A DNA stretch of 64,000 bases from Leptospira sp. Lineage in GTDB: Bacteria > Spirochaetota > Leptospiria > Leptospirales > Leptospiraceae. The notes under the pieces were generated by a model that had not been told where the DNA came from, did not search any database, and saw nothing but the letters and a program-made list of their open reading frames with translations. Positions within the stretch are counted from its first letter, which is position 1; every line of letters begins with the position of its first letter. Shown piece after piece: positions 16,029 to 25,719 of this stretch. Made by a program: the position numbers and the translations under genes. The stretch covers positions 44,650-108,649 of the forward strand of contig JAPZRK010000046.1 in assembly GCA_027531445.1 (NCBI GenBank), in the 5' to 3' direction.

Positions 16029-18134
16029 TTAATAAATTTGTCCAGAAAACTTTGATAAAAATGTCAATGCATCTTCTTGTGAAAGTGGTCTCGAAATTAA
16101 ATATCCTTGGATCATATCGCATTCGTAATCTTTTAAGAGGTTGAGTTGGGATAGTTCTTCTACGCCTTCTGCAACAACTTTTAATCCTAGGTCATGTGAC
16201 ATTTGAATGATTGAAACAAGTAGAGATGCTTGTTTTGATCCTGGATGAGCATTATTTAAAAACGATTTATCGATTTTCAGAATGGATAAAGGCAATTTTT
16301 CTAAATAAGCCAGGGAGGAGTAACCAGTTCCAAAGTCATCTAACGCAATATTTACGCCGATTTCCTTAAGGTTTTCTAGTATTGGTACAGTATCGTCCAT
16401 ATTTTTCATCGCAAGACTTTCGGTAATTTCAACCTGCAGAGATTTATATGCTATCCCAAGTCTTTCTTGAGCATCCACAATCCAATGAAAAATATTCTGT
16501 TGAAGAAAGACTTGTGGAGATAGATTGACCGCCACTCCAATCTGCTTTCCTAATCTATTTTCCGCTGACTTTATAAATAAACATGATTCTTCTAAAACAA
16601 ATTTTGTGAGAGGAAGTATCAGGCCAGAGTTTTCTGCCATAGGAATAAAATCCACAGGTGAAACCATCCCTTTCTTTGGATGGCGCCACCTAACTAATGC
16701 TTCCCAGTGTCCAATCTCCTGGGTTTCTAAATCGAGTATTGGTTGGTAAAATACACTGAACTCTTTTTTTAATAATCCGGCACGAAGGTCATTTTGAATT
16801 TCCAGTTGATAGTGGATTTTTTCTTTCATACTATCTGAAAAAATGGAGATGGTGCCTACCTTATATTCCTTTGTGTGAAACATGGCGATTTCTGCATTCT
16901 TTAGGATTTCTTCTGCTTCTTTTCCACCCATTCCGAAACCAGCAATACCAAACGAAGCTGTAAGGTAAATTTCATAGCCATCGTATGGAATGATTTCCTT
17001 TAAGTTTTCTTGGAGCCTTTCCACGTAATTCAGTGCCTCTTCCATGGAAAGAAAATCATACAAAAGAACCGCGAATGTATCTGCCGTAAGACGTGTTGTG
17101 ACTGCATTCAGTCCTGAAAATCGAGTAATACGTTCTGCAAAAATTCTGAGTATATCATCACCTGCTTCATTTCCAAGCGAGTGATTGATTCGTTTGAAAT
17201 TATCAACGTTTGCCGAAACTACGATTGGGTAACCGCTATTCGAGGTATTGTATTCAAATATTCTTTGTTCGATTCTCGCGAGAAATAGAGATCGATTTGG
17301 GAGACCTGTCAGATTGTCATAAAATGCATCATGAGTTAACTGATCTTCTGCTAGTGTTCGATTGGTAATATCATGGTGGATTGCAATGTACTGAAAGATA
17401 GAACCATCGTCCGATTTAAAGGGAACAATCGTTGTTTCAACCCAAAAGGAATTACCATCTTTTTTTGTGTTTTGAATCTCACCTTTCCAGACCTCCCCTT
17501 TGCTGATTAATTCCCAAATTTGACGCCAATCTTCCTTTGTTTTGTTTTGACATTTTAGAATTCGGTGAGATTGGCCTATTAATTCTGAATCTGAAAATCC
17601 TGATATTTCCACAAACTTTTCATTTACATAATTAATTACACCACTAGCGTCCGTTATAGATACAATATTAGCTTGGTCGACCGCGAAATTTTGGAATTGT
17701 ATTTCTTTAAGAGATTTCTCTAAGTATGATTGCGTGATATCTTTCTCTTTCCTGAAGACCAATTCTCTTCGTTCACGTTCCAAGACATGCGTTAGGCGAA
17801 AAAGGGTTGTTGAATCGATTATATCTGCAGCACCCGCATGCATCAAGGAAAGGGATTCGGCATAATCATCCGGATGGGAAATCAATATAAATGGTATATC
17901 TAGGGACTTTTTATGTAAATCTTCTAATAGTTCCTTTGCCGTTGATTCAGAACTCCATCGAAAAGAAACAAGGATAGCATCCCAATCCTCTTCCTGGATT
18001 CTTGAGTCCCATTCCCTTTTTTCCATGATGACTTGGTAAAGAGGAGAAAAACCTTGGGATTTAATTTCTCGAATGATTCCAAAAACTTCTTCTTGGTTGG
18101 AAGCGACAATTAGGATACAAAGTGGACTGCCCAT
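16029..18134 (-). CDS. Pseudo-receiver / PAS / degenerate GGDEF / EAL protein (c-di-GMP phosphodiesterase)
   Basis: This 701-residue protein has four modules. A receiver-like domain (1-125) has Ser57 where the phosphoacceptor Asp should be. A PAS domain spans 143-262 (ITDASGVINYVNEKF). A GGDEF-type domain (265-435) has its signature reduced to TADTF (350-354) and so is unlikely to make c-di-GMP. An EAL domain (445-700) keeps EAL at 478-480, VAVNLSP, VEITES, ALDDFGTGYSSL, IDKSF and VAEGVEE, so it should hydrolyse c-di-GMP. No membrane segment is visible. A PAS-bound ligand, or GTP at the GGDEF, may control it. Confidence 0.9.
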   Translation of the reverse strand: MGSPLCILIVASNQEEVFGIIREIKSQGFSPLYQVIMEKREWDSRIQEEDWDAILVSFRWSSESTAKELLEDLHKKSLDIPFILISHPDDYAESLSLMHAGAADIIDSTTLFRLTHVLERERRELVFRKEKDITQSYLEKSLKEIQFQNFAVDQANIVSITDASGVINYVNEKFVEISGFSDSELIGQSHRILKCQNKTKEDWRQIWELISKGEVWKGEIQNTKKDGNSFWVETTIVPFKSDDGSIFQYIAIHHDITNRTLAEDQLTHDAFYDNLTGLPNRSLFLARIEQRIFEYNTSNSGYPIVVSANVDNFKRINHSLGNEAGDDILRIFAERITRFSGLNAVTTRLTADTFAVLLYDFLSMEEALNYVERLQENLKEIIPYDGYEIYLTASFGIAGFGMGGKEAEEILKNAEIAMFHTKEYKVGTISIFSDSMKEKIHYQLEIQNDLRAGLLKKEFSVFYQPILDLETQEIGHWEALVRWRHPKKGMVSPVDFIPMAENSGLILPLTKFVLEESCLFIKSAENRLGKQIGVAVNLSPQVFLQQNIFHWIVDAQERLGIAYKSLQVEITESLAMKNMDDTVPILENLKEIGVNIALDDFGTGYSSLAYLEKLPLSILKIDKSFLNNAHPGSKQASLLVSIIQMSHDLGLKVVAEGVEELSQLNLLKDYECDMIQGYLISRPLSQEDALTFLSKFSGQIY

Positions 18135-18226
18135 AGGTCATTAACTAGGTTAATCGCTTTCTCCTGGATGACAATCAAAGGATTAGATTTTTTCGTTTAT
18201 TTTTGTAAAGCATTTCGTCTACTAGC

Positions 18227-18412
18227 TTGACCGTGCATCCAAAACTTTTTGAAACAACTTACATCAAACGGGATTTCATTGAAAACGAGTTAAAGAAAAT
18301 GCTCCTTGAAATTGGAGACCTTGACTACAAAGCTCTTACCGATTATGATAAAGGTGGCTTTGATGGATACAATCAGGCAGTTACCGAGATTCTTAAAAAG
18401 TTAAGCCACTAG
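18227..18412 (+). CDS. Small hypothetical protein
   Basis: This 61-residue soluble protein starts at TTG 18227 (GTG 18233 is an alternative). It is charged and looks helical: an N-terminal PKLFETTYIKRDFIENELKK helix, then a DYDKGGFDGYNQAVTEILKK segment. I do not recognise the family. It lies divergent from the EAL gene and 108 bases before the STAS gene in the same direction. Codon use looks like its neighbours, which supports a real gene, but no clear ribosome site was found. Confidence 0.5.
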   Translation: MTVHPKLFETTYIKRDFIENELKKMLLEIGDLDYKALTDYDKGGFDGYNQAVTEILKKLSH

Positions 18413-18520
18413 GGAATGAACTAGGAATTTCTCGGGCAAACTTGGTTTTTCAATTCAATACAAAAAGTCTTTACAAATTTAAGCAAAATCTAGAAGCTAT
18501 GTTAGCCAGTAGGAAGTTCA

Positions 18521-18844
18521 ATGAATTTCACAACAAAACAAGTCAAAAATCACTCCGTAGTCACCCTAGAAGGGTCTTTAGATATCTATTCTGCTCCAGC
18601 TCTCAAAAAAGAACTTCATAAAATCATCGATGATGGGGCTGAATCCGTCGCCATCGACATGGTAAACATCAAACTTCTTGACTCGTCGGGTATCGCCCTG
18701 CTCGCGAATCTCCAAAAGAAGTTAAAGTCAGAGGAAGGTACATTTTTCCTTTTGAATGTTAGCCAAGATGTGATGGTGATCTTAAAACTTTCCAGCCTTG
18801 ACAAATTTTTTACAATTCTTGGTGGTGAAGGCGAACTTCCTTAA
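18521..18844 (+). CDS. STAS-domain anti-sigma factor antagonist
   Basis: This 107-residue protein is a single STAS domain of the SpoIIAA/RsbV class. It opens with a beta-strand VVTLEGSLDIYSAP and carries the phosphorylation loop LLDSSGIALL, in which Ser56 is the site a partner kinase would phosphorylate. Unphosphorylated protein would bind an anti-sigma factor or other switch kinase and free its target. No SpoIIAB/RsbW kinase is nearby. A SpoIIE-type phosphatase that could dephosphorylate it is encoded 1.6 kb away on the other strand. AGGAAG precedes the ATG. Confidence 0.92.
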   Translation: MNFTTKQVKNHSVVTLEGSLDIYSAPALKKELHKIIDDGAESVAIDMVNIKLLDSSGIALLANLQKKLKSEEGTFFLLNVSQDVMVILKLSSLDKFFTILGGEGELP

Positions 18845-18855
18845 TCCTAACAGGT

Positions 18856-20427
18856 TTATTGGACTCTGATCTCCTTGAGGTTGGAGTCTCTTATCTCTTC
18901 TTTTCCTTCCTTTGAAAGCCAGATTCCTTCTTCATTTCGCTTTAAGACATCGCCTTCTTGTTTTTCGCCGTCACCTGACTCAATTATCATTCGTTTGTTC
19001 TTTGAGGTTCCACTTGTTTTGATGACGGATATCATTTCTAATGGAACGGACAATGTAAAGGCCCCTAGATTCAAATTTGCCAAAGCGCCATCTGTCGTTA
19101 AACTATCGCATACAACTGTTCTGCCATCATTCATTCTAACTTGAAGCTTTACTGCGATCGGTTTGATCGGTTTTTTAATTGGAATGATTTGAGGTTTGAT
19201 TTCTTCTATCTTATTTTCCTCAACTTTTGAGTCTGCAACGGCTTCCTCTTTCACGAGTGGAATTTTTTCTTCTTCTACTACCGTCATCATTTTTTGTGTT
19301 TCGATTTTGGATTCGACCAATGATTCTTTTAAACTATCTTTAATTTCCTCAAGTTCTTTCGCTTCGGGCGAATTGGTATTGGATGATTCAGCATTCAGAA
19401 TCTTTTCTACAATTATTGGTTTTAGAACTAATGATTTCCCCTCTTCTATTTGAGCCACTGCCTTATCATCGCCAAGTTTAGTAGCTTCTGATTTGGAGAA
19501 AGCAACTAATGATTTATTTTCTTGGTAAAAATTTCCGATTAACAATAAACGACGATTCGCTCGAATTGCTACTTCTTTATTCTCTTTTTGTTTTACAAGT
19601 TGTATGTATTCTTTTACCGCATTTGATGTTTTACCAAGTTCTTCCATCGATCTCGCTTTGATATACGATTGGTCGTTGGTTAAAACTGGCAAAGCTTCTA
19701 ATGTTTTTAAAGTAGATTCATAGTCACCTGCTTGAAATGAAGCGATAGCTCTTTGTTCGGGATTCTGATTCGAATTTTCGAATTCAAGTTTTCTTTTGTC
19801 ACCATCAACTAAGAAACTTATAAGAAGTTCCGCGTTTTCTGCATAATGAGTGCCAGGAAAGAGATCAATTGTTTTACGGAGTTTTACAAATGCTTTTTCC
19901 CGTTCTCCCATCATAACCAAACAATACCCATGGTGGAGAAGAGTAAATGCATGTTCATCAGCGAGCGATCCATTTAGCATTTCTTCCAATTCATCATACT
20001 TTTTACTAGCAATTGAGAACTTTCGAGTCCGTTCCATGTAAAATGCAAATTGCAGACGAATGATGGTCTTTTGCTGTTCTTCTAATTCTAAAAAGGGTTT
20101 AAAGTTTAAGGCTCGAACTGCATTGATGACTCCAAGCCCGAATCTGTCTCTCCAACCCATTTCCAATTCAACACCTTTAGTTTCCGAATTCACAATTCCA
20201 GATTCTAAGATATTGACTTTGACTTCTTGAAGGTAATCGTCTTTGGAGAGGAACATTTGTTTGAGACGTTCCCTAAGTGTTTGAGAAGAAAGCTCATAAT
20301 TCATAAGCTGATCGCGTAAGATTCCAAACCTCAATTCTTGCAATTTAACACCGACTATAGATTGGGAAGCGAGTGCAAAGAAGAAAAACAGTAATAAAAA
20401 CAGGGAAAAAATTAAGAACTTTCTCAT
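18856..20427 (-). CDS. Exported or membrane-anchored TPR-like protein of unknown function
   Basis: This 523-residue protein has a hydrophobic N-terminal segment (residues 3-22), probably a membrane anchor or signal. Helical repeats of the TPR type span about 115-320 (for example DEHAFTLLHHGYCLVMMGER). A Lys/Glu/Val-rich low-complexity linker (345-420) leads to a compact beta-rich C-terminal domain (about 425-523) starting VKLQVRMNDGRTVVC. I do not recognise the family. Its ATG overlaps the stop of the SpoIIE phosphatase gene by four bases, so the two are translated together and probably act in the same envelope signalling path. Confidence 0.7.
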   Translation of the reverse strand: MRKFLIFSLFLLLFFFFALASQSIVGVKLQELRFGILRDQLMNYELSSQTLRERLKQMFLSKDDYLQEVKVNILESGIVNSETKGVELEMGWRDRFGLGVINAVRALNFKPFLELEEQQKTIIRLQFAFYMERTRKFSIASKKYDELEEMLNGSLADEHAFTLLHHGYCLVMMGEREKAFVKLRKTIDLFPGTHYAENAELLISFLVDGDKRKLEFENSNQNPEQRAIASFQAGDYESTLKTLEALPVLTNDQSYIKARSMEELGKTSNAVKEYIQLVKQKENKEVAIRANRRLLLIGNFYQENKSLVAFSKSEATKLGDDKAVAQIEEGKSLVLKPIIVEKILNAESSNTNSPEAKELEEIKDSLKESLVESKIETQKMMTVVEEEKIPLVKEEAVADSKVEENKIEEIKPQIIPIKKPIKPIAVKLQVRMNDGRTVVCDSLTTDGALANLNLGAFTLSVPLEMISVIKTSGTSKNKRMIIESGDGEKQEGDVLKRNEEGIWLSKEGKEEIRDSNLKEIRVQ

Positions 20428-21962
20428 TCCGGGATTTCTAGGATAATGATACTCACATCATCCTTATACTCTTCATGTACTAAATCCAAGTCCGCCATTG
20501 CAATTTCTACAATTTCAGAATTCGGCTTATCAATATTATCCAAAACTAAATTTGCAAACCGATCCAAACCATACAATCCGCCATCGTCTTTGAGTGGAGT
20601 CTCAACAACACCGTCCGTATAGAGTATGATTTTATCACCTGGTTCTACTGGAAACTCTACTAGAGAATACTGAATATCGTCTCCCATACCAAGCGGTGGA
20701 CCAGAACTATCGATGTATGTAATTTCTTTCGTCGATGGTCGAATCATAAAAGGTGCGTTATGTCCAGCATTTACAAACTTAACTTTACCAGGTTCATCCA
20801 AAATGACAAAAACTCCAGTCGCAAAAAAGGATGCCTGCAGACGATTTGCAATGGTTTCCCCAAGAAAGTTGATTGCAAATATAGGATCATGGTTCTCTTT
20901 CATGATTCCTTGGAGTGACATTGCCATAACAACCGTTACGAGAGCTGCAGAAACACCATGTCCTGACGCATCCGCAAGAAAAAATGCATAGAATTCTTTA
21001 CCGTCACCCTCGTCGAAATAAAAGTATTGATATAAATCACCAGATACTTCCCGCATTGGACGGTAAAGTTTTCCAATTTTAAACTTTTTATATTTTTTAG
21101 GTGTAGGAAGGAATAACTCCTGAACCTCTTTTCCAATCTGTAACTCTTGATTGATTTCATCATTGAGTCTTGTGATCGTATTGACCTTTGTTTCGATTTC
21201 TTCAGCCATACTATTAAATGAATGACCGAGAGTGTCTAACTCATCCTCATTATTAAAGTTCCAAGTGACTCTGGTTTTCAAATTTCCATCTTGCATATCC
21301 TTTGAGGCGACCTCGAGTAAACCCACTCTTCGGAAAATAGCACGATAAACTAATATTGCGAAGATCAAATGGAAAACTACACCCCATACGACGGCATATG
21401 CTACTTGGATATAAAGCTGTTTCAATCTTTCTTGAATGGATGCTATATTGAAATGTGTAGAAAGGAAGACTTCTTCGCCAGTTGCGGAACGTAACGGAAG
21501 AAGAAAATCAACGGTAAAATCTTCTTCATTTAAATCTAAGCTATACCTAGCTTTAAACAAACTACCTTCCTTGTCCGATGAAACATCTTTGGACTTGCGA
21601 ATCAATGCTTCACTCACTAAGGGTTTTGTTTCCGTAGTAGTCTCAGGTTCTGTATGCCAAGTTCTTCCATCAGCGGCAAAAATGGTAAAATTATTGATAT
21701 CGTAAAGCTTCAGAGTTTTGCGGAAAACTTCGAAAGTTTCGTTTCTTTCCTCGGTTAGCCCGATCGCCTGCAAATCGGCAAGTATTTTGTTTGCCAAGTT
21801 TTCTGACTGGAATTGGAAATTCTTAAGAAGGAGATCCGATTGGTTTTCAAAAATCATGACAGTGAAGAAAATGATATTCAAGAGGGCAAGAAGGGAATAA
21901 AAGAGCCCGATTTTAAATCGAAGAGAATTCGTCGTTTTGGTTTTACTTTTCGTCACGGTCAC
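20424..21962 (-). CDS. Membrane HAMP-SpoIIE (PP2C-type) serine phosphatase
   Basis: This 512-residue protein has membrane helices near 17-38 and 190-212 that flank an extracytoplasmic sensor domain of about 150 residues. A HAMP segment (about 213-270) follows, then a PP2C/SpoIIE phosphatase domain (285-512) with metal-binding Asp residues in FFLADASGHGVSAALV, the FVNAGHNAPF loop and LYTDGVVE. Such RsbU-like enzymes dephosphorylate STAS proteins in response to a signal outside the cytoplasmic membrane. The STAS protein encoded at 18521 is a plausible substrate by proximity only. Confidence 0.9.
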   Translation of the reverse strand: MTVTKSKTKTTNSLRFKIGLFYSLLALLNIIFFTVMIFENQSDLLLKNFQFQSENLANKILADLQAIGLTEERNETFEVFRKTLKLYDINNFTIFAADGRTWHTEPETTTETKPLVSEALIRKSKDVSSDKEGSLFKARYSLDLNEEDFTVDFLLPLRSATGEEVFLSTHFNIASIQERLKQLYIQVAYAVVWGVVFHLIFAILVYRAIFRRVGLLEVASKDMQDGNLKTRVTWNFNNEDELDTLGHSFNSMAEEIETKVNTITRLNDEINQELQIGKEVQELFLPTPKKYKKFKIGKLYRPMREVSGDLYQYFYFDEGDGKEFYAFFLADASGHGVSAALVTVVMAMSLQGIMKENHDPIFAINFLGETIANRLQASFFATGVFVILDEPGKVKFVNAGHNAPFMIRPSTKEITYIDSSGPPLGMGDDIQYSLVEFPVEPGDKIILYTDGVVETPLKDDGGLYGLDRFANLVLDNIDKPNSEIVEIAMADLDLVHEEYKDDVSIIILEIPE

Positions 21963-21964
21963 TA

Positions 21965-23092
21965 GTGTTATTGTCGATATTTATTAGGTATAAATCTATC
22001 ATAAAAAATAGAGTTTTTCCTAAACGAGAACTGGTCTTGCGAAACAAGAAATTACATATCATTTATTTATTCCTTTTCGCGATTCTTCTTCTCCTCGCCT
22101 CTCTACCTCTATTTGCGGACAAATTGATCCTGAAATCTGGGGAAACTAGTTTTGGGCGGGCATTGTCTGTGACAGCCACTCATGTAGAATGGCAAGAACA
22201 GGGCAAAGTCCGCAAGATTCCTCACACGGATATATTAAAAATTGAGGTTGGTTATGATGGAGTTCCAGTTTGTGCCGAATATCCTGGACTTACTGAAGAT
22301 CCTTGCAACTTGCTCCTCCATCGAATGACAAAGAATTCTGCTTCTTTTACCTCAAAAACATCTCCTTTAAAATTGGACGTGGTAGCCTTGACAAATTTAA
22401 AATCGATGAAGATGGAGATCAATGAATCATTGAATTACGAGACCTATCTTTCCACAGGGATCAGAGGTCTCTGGGATACATCTACATTTAAAGGGATTGG
22501 CACACTTGTTTCTATCGAAGGGACTGTTTGGAAGTTGCAACCTGATCTAAAAAACTCCGAGACCTTGTTGCTAAATCAAAACGAAATCTATAGCTTTGAG
22601 ACGATAAAAAAACAGCCTCCACTTACTACCGCAATGCAAGTTGCACCAAAATTGATCCCAGGATATGCTCAAGTCCAAAGAAAAGACTATAAAAAATCAA
22701 TATTACTGTTTGGTGGTGCTCTTCTTTCCGGTGCTGGTATGATCTACGAGTACAATGAATCCGTAAATGCGATTAACAATGATCGTGAATATATACCTAC
22801 TGGCGATGGGCGAATCATCATTGTTGGGAATCTAATTTCCAATGAAAAGTATGAATTTCATAATCAACGATTCCAGGCCTATGTCGGTATTTTTTCGATG
22901 ATAATCGCCTATTCACTGCTAGATTCCTTTTACTTAGGCCAGATTGAGTCTGAAAATGGAAACAAAAGCTCTGTATGGATTCGAAGTGATATAAGTCCCG
23001 TGAGCTATGGACGAGAGCGGTATTCTAATTTAAATCCTGGTTTCTCGCAACATTCCCTTCATTATACGATATCAGTTGAATCAAGATTTTAG
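21965..23092 (+). CDS. Envelope protein of unknown function with signal peptide
   Basis: The frame runs from GTG 21965 (375 residues), but TTG 22037 would give a cleaner signal peptide (KKLHIIYLFLFAILLLL, cleavage near LFA-DK) and leave room for a divergent promoter. Mature residues begin with a strand pattern (DKLILKSGETSFG) seen in small beta-barrel domains, probably repeated at 165-215. The C-terminal half (from PKLIPGYAQVQ) has two hydrophobic helices and resembles the DUF5683 type of membrane domain as I recall it. The function is unknown. Its 3' end overlaps the convergent PrsW-like gene by four bases. Confidence 0.65.
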   Translation: MLLSIFIRYKSIIKNRVFPKRELVLRNKKLHIIYLFLFAILLLLASLPLFADKLILKSGETSFGRALSVTATHVEWQEQGKVRKIPHTDILKIEVGYDGVPVCAEYPGLTEDPCNLLLHRMTKNSASFTSKTSPLKLDVVALTNLKSMKMEINESLNYETYLSTGIRGLWDTSTFKGIGTLVSIEGTVWKLQPDLKNSETLLLNQNEIYSFETIKKQPPLTTAMQVAPKLIPGYAQVQRKDYKKSILLFGGALLSGAGMIYEYNESVNAINNDREYIPTGDGRIIIVGNLISNEKYEFHNQRFQAYVGIFSMIIAYSLLDSFYLGQIESENGNKSSVWIRSDISPVSYGRERYSNLNPGFSQHSLHYTISVESRF

Positions 23093-24435
23093 TCGTTATG
23101 TCTTCGTAAAAATAAATTTTTTAAATTTTGTCGGAGTCTGACAAAGTTCCATTCTAGAATAAAACGAAGTGGAATGGAGTCAAGAGCACACATCGCACCG
23201 CAATTCCCCTCTTCATTTTCCTTTGTCCAGAGAATCGTCCCTTTGCAACTAATATAAGGGGAAATGCCAATCCATAGATCAAAGTCCGCCCGTGTATTAT
23301 CAGCATACAACTTTGAAATGGGAATATAGAACTTATTCCAGTAAATATGGAAAAGTGCAGTGTTTTCTTCAGAGTCCGAAGTTCTTACATCAACTGACCC
23401 AAACAGAGGTACTGCCAACATCCGATCTCGAAAGAAGTATGGATTTAAAACTCCACCGAAAAAGAACATCAGACCGAGTATTGCAGGATAAATAATGAAT
23501 AAAGCGAAGTAATCTTTAAATTCCATATCAATAAAAAAACGCGAAATGATATTTGGATCTACTATCAAAATCAATGAGGAGATTACAGAAGGTACAATAA
23601 AAAAAACTGTAATCACAATATGACGAAGATTAGGAATTTGGAAAAGACGGATGTTCTTTGTAGAAATATGTTTCTGAACATTTTGTATCCATCCTTCATG
23701 TCGATTATGACGACTGATGATTTCATACTCCTCAACTGTCATATTCATCAGTTTGAGCACATAACCAGGCAATAGAATTCTAGATTTAGCAATCGTGATT
23801 TCTAGAAGGAAGAAAAGGAATAAAATACAAAAAGGTAAAACCAGTAATAAAAATGTATCAATAAATAAAGAATAATTGTACATAGCATGAACTGAAATAC
23901 ATATTAGAAGTCCATAGATTAACCGAATCCATCTCAAAATGTTCTTACCTGAAAATAAAAAAACCATTAGAAATCCACCAACTAATCCACCGTTAATCAT
24001 ATGGATGGGCAGAGATGTAATGGACCGAAGAACTTGAGACCATAGCCCTGATTCGATAAAGTACAGAATGTTCTCAAAAAGTCCAAAACCGCCGCCGAGG
24101 ACAAGGCCATAAAAAATCCCGTCGGTGACCGTAAATTCATCCTGATTTTTACGAAAGAACATATAGATCCCAAGTAATTTTGAAACTTCTTCTACAGAAG
24201 CTGATAATATCAGGGCTTTAAACTCGTGAGATGGATAAGGATTTAAAATTAAGATGGTTGCTTGGAGTGCTAGAGCTACTCCGGCACTAAAAACAGAGAA
24301 TGAGACCGCGGTATATTGAAGAAAAGACTCAGTGTGCCGATAAAAATGGAGCCTATAAAAGACATAATAAAATCCGAGTGTGGCCAAATTGATCCCTAGG
24401 ATCAAAAAATTGGAAAATGTAAAGAAAGTGACCAT
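23089..24435 (-). CDS. PrsW-family intramembrane metalloprotease-like protein
   Basis: This 448-residue protein has about nine membrane helices. PrsW hallmarks are present: Glu82-Glu83 in SVEEVSKLLG, Phe120-Glu121-Asn122 in FGLFENILYF, His145 in the next helix, and His183 with Asn187 in SVHAMYNYS. PrsW proteases cut membrane proteins such as anti-sigma factors. After the last helix (about 345) comes an extra domain of roughly 100 residues, not part of minimal PrsW, holding CKGTILWTKENEEGNC. It lies 76 bases downstream of the CoxE-like gene, in the same direction. Confidence 0.83.
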   Translation of the reverse strand: MVTFFTFSNFLILGINLATLGFYYVFYRLHFYRHTESFLQYTAVSFSVFSAGVALALQATILILNPYPSHEFKALILSASVEEVSKLLGIYMFFRKNQDEFTVTDGIFYGLVLGGGFGLFENILYFIESGLWSQVLRSITSLPIHMINGGLVGGFLMVFLFSGKNILRWIRLIYGLLICISVHAMYNYSLFIDTFLLLVLPFCILFLFFLLEITIAKSRILLPGYVLKLMNMTVEEYEIISRHNRHEGWIQNVQKHISTKNIRLFQIPNLRHIVITVFFIVPSVISSLILIVDPNIISRFFIDMEFKDYFALFIIYPAILGLMFFFGGVLNPYFFRDRMLAVPLFGSVDVRTSDSEENTALFHIYWNKFYIPISKLYADNTRADFDLWIGISPYISCKGTILWTKENEEGNCGAMCALDSIPLRFILEWNFVRLRQNLKNLFLRRHND

Positions 24436-24511
24436 ATCGTATATCTATTAACGACAATGCCATCCTTAGAAATTAACTTTGGTGTGGGAAAAGATTAGAT
24501 GCAAGTCTCCA

Positions 24512-25717
24512 TCATTTGCCTAAAAGGGAACGCACAGCCTTGCGGAGACCTTCGATAGTCAAAGGAAACATTGGTACAACATCTTGAATGGCCTCGATGG
24601 TTGGCGCGCCCCAAAAACGTTTTGGTTCTGGATTCAGCCAAACAGATCCAGGGAATGGCTCGACTAAATCTTTTAAAGACTCGATTCCACTTTTTCGCTT
24701 TTTGAATTTTTCTTCATCTGATTCGCGATGATACGAGTATGGATTATACGGTGCGCTAAACAATTCATATGGTGCCATGTAAGCGTCACCTACAAACACT
24801 AATTTTGTATTCTTTCGAAAGCGATCGATAAAATGTTTGATCGAGATTCTTCCATTAAATTCGTGAGATTCAAAAAGATAATCATGAAAAATATTATGAA
24901 AAAAGAAATTATGTACTTCTTTGAAATGATAAAGGGACTGGCTTGCACTAAAAAGTTTACTCACTCTTTCTGAGTGCGGAGTCATGCTTCCTCCAATGTC
25001 CATAATTAGTACGAGCCTAAGTGCGTTTTTACGAGATCGCTCCTCAATTATTTCTACATCGCCTCCATTTTCACAAGTCTTTCGTATCGTCTTTTCTATA
25101 TTTACATCCCTTTTGCCTTCTTTTTTTAAGAAGCGAAGTTCTTTTAAAGCAATTTGAATTGATCGAGTGTCAATGATTTCATCTTCACGATAAGCTTTGT
25201 AGTTACGTTCTGTCCACAAACTAACTCCGGTTCTATTTCCTGCGCCATCCATTCCACCAATTTTTAAACCGTTGGGATTATATCCTGAGTTGCCAAAAGG
25301 AGAAGTCCCGGATGTTCCTATCCATTTGCTGCCACCATCGTGTCGTTCTGTTTGCTCTTTTAACCGTTTCATCAGTTCCGCAAGGACTTCTTCCATACTT
25401 AGATTGGGGGCATTGTCTTTTTGCTCTTGCGTTAGAAGTTTATCAAAATTTTGATCCAACCAATCAAATAACTGATCACGAAATTCAACGCTAATTTCTC
25501 TCAATCCAGCAAAGGTTTTTGCAAATCCTAAGTCATAAGCATCATAATACTTAATATCTTTTGCAAAATTGAGCCTTCCGATCCTATAGAGAGTTTCTAT
25601 AGAAATATAACCCTTTGGGTCTGTTAGGGATCGAACCGTCTGTAGAAAAGCGATCAACTCCCCCGTTGAACAAGGGATAGCTTCTTTTCGAAGGTTATAA
25701 AAAAAATCTAAAAACAT
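24512..25717 (-). CDS. CoxE-like VWA-domain protein
   Basis: This 401-residue protein has an N-terminal helical region (1-125), a Gly/Asn-rich linker (125-170), and a C-terminal von Willebrand A-type domain with the metal-binding motif DIGGSM (Asp240, Ser244). It fits the CoxE/DUF58-related group usually encoded with a MoxR ATPase, which is exactly the case here: the MoxR gene ends two bases upstream. MoxR-VWA pairs act as chaperones that insert metals or assemble complexes. The client is unknown. There is no signal peptide, so it should act in the cytoplasm. Confidence 0.88.
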   Translation of the reverse strand: MFLDFFYNLRKEAIPCSTGELIAFLQTVRSLTDPKGYISIETLYRIGRLNFAKDIKYYDAYDLGFAKTFAGLREISVEFRDQLFDWLDQNFDKLLTQEQKDNAPNLSMEEVLAELMKRLKEQTERHDGGSKWIGTSGTSPFGNSGYNPNGLKIGGMDGAGNRTGVSLWTERNYKAYREDEIIDTRSIQIALKELRFLKKEGKRDVNIEKTIRKTCENGGDVEIIEERSRKNALRLVLIMDIGGSMTPHSERVSKLFSASQSLYHFKEVHNFFFHNIFHDYLFESHEFNGRISIKHFIDRFRKNTKLVFVGDAYMAPYELFSAPYNPYSYHRESDEEKFKKRKSGIESLKDLVEPFPGSVWLNPEPKRFWGAPTIEAIQDVVPMFPLTIEGLRKAVRSLLGK

Positions 25718-25719
25718 TT

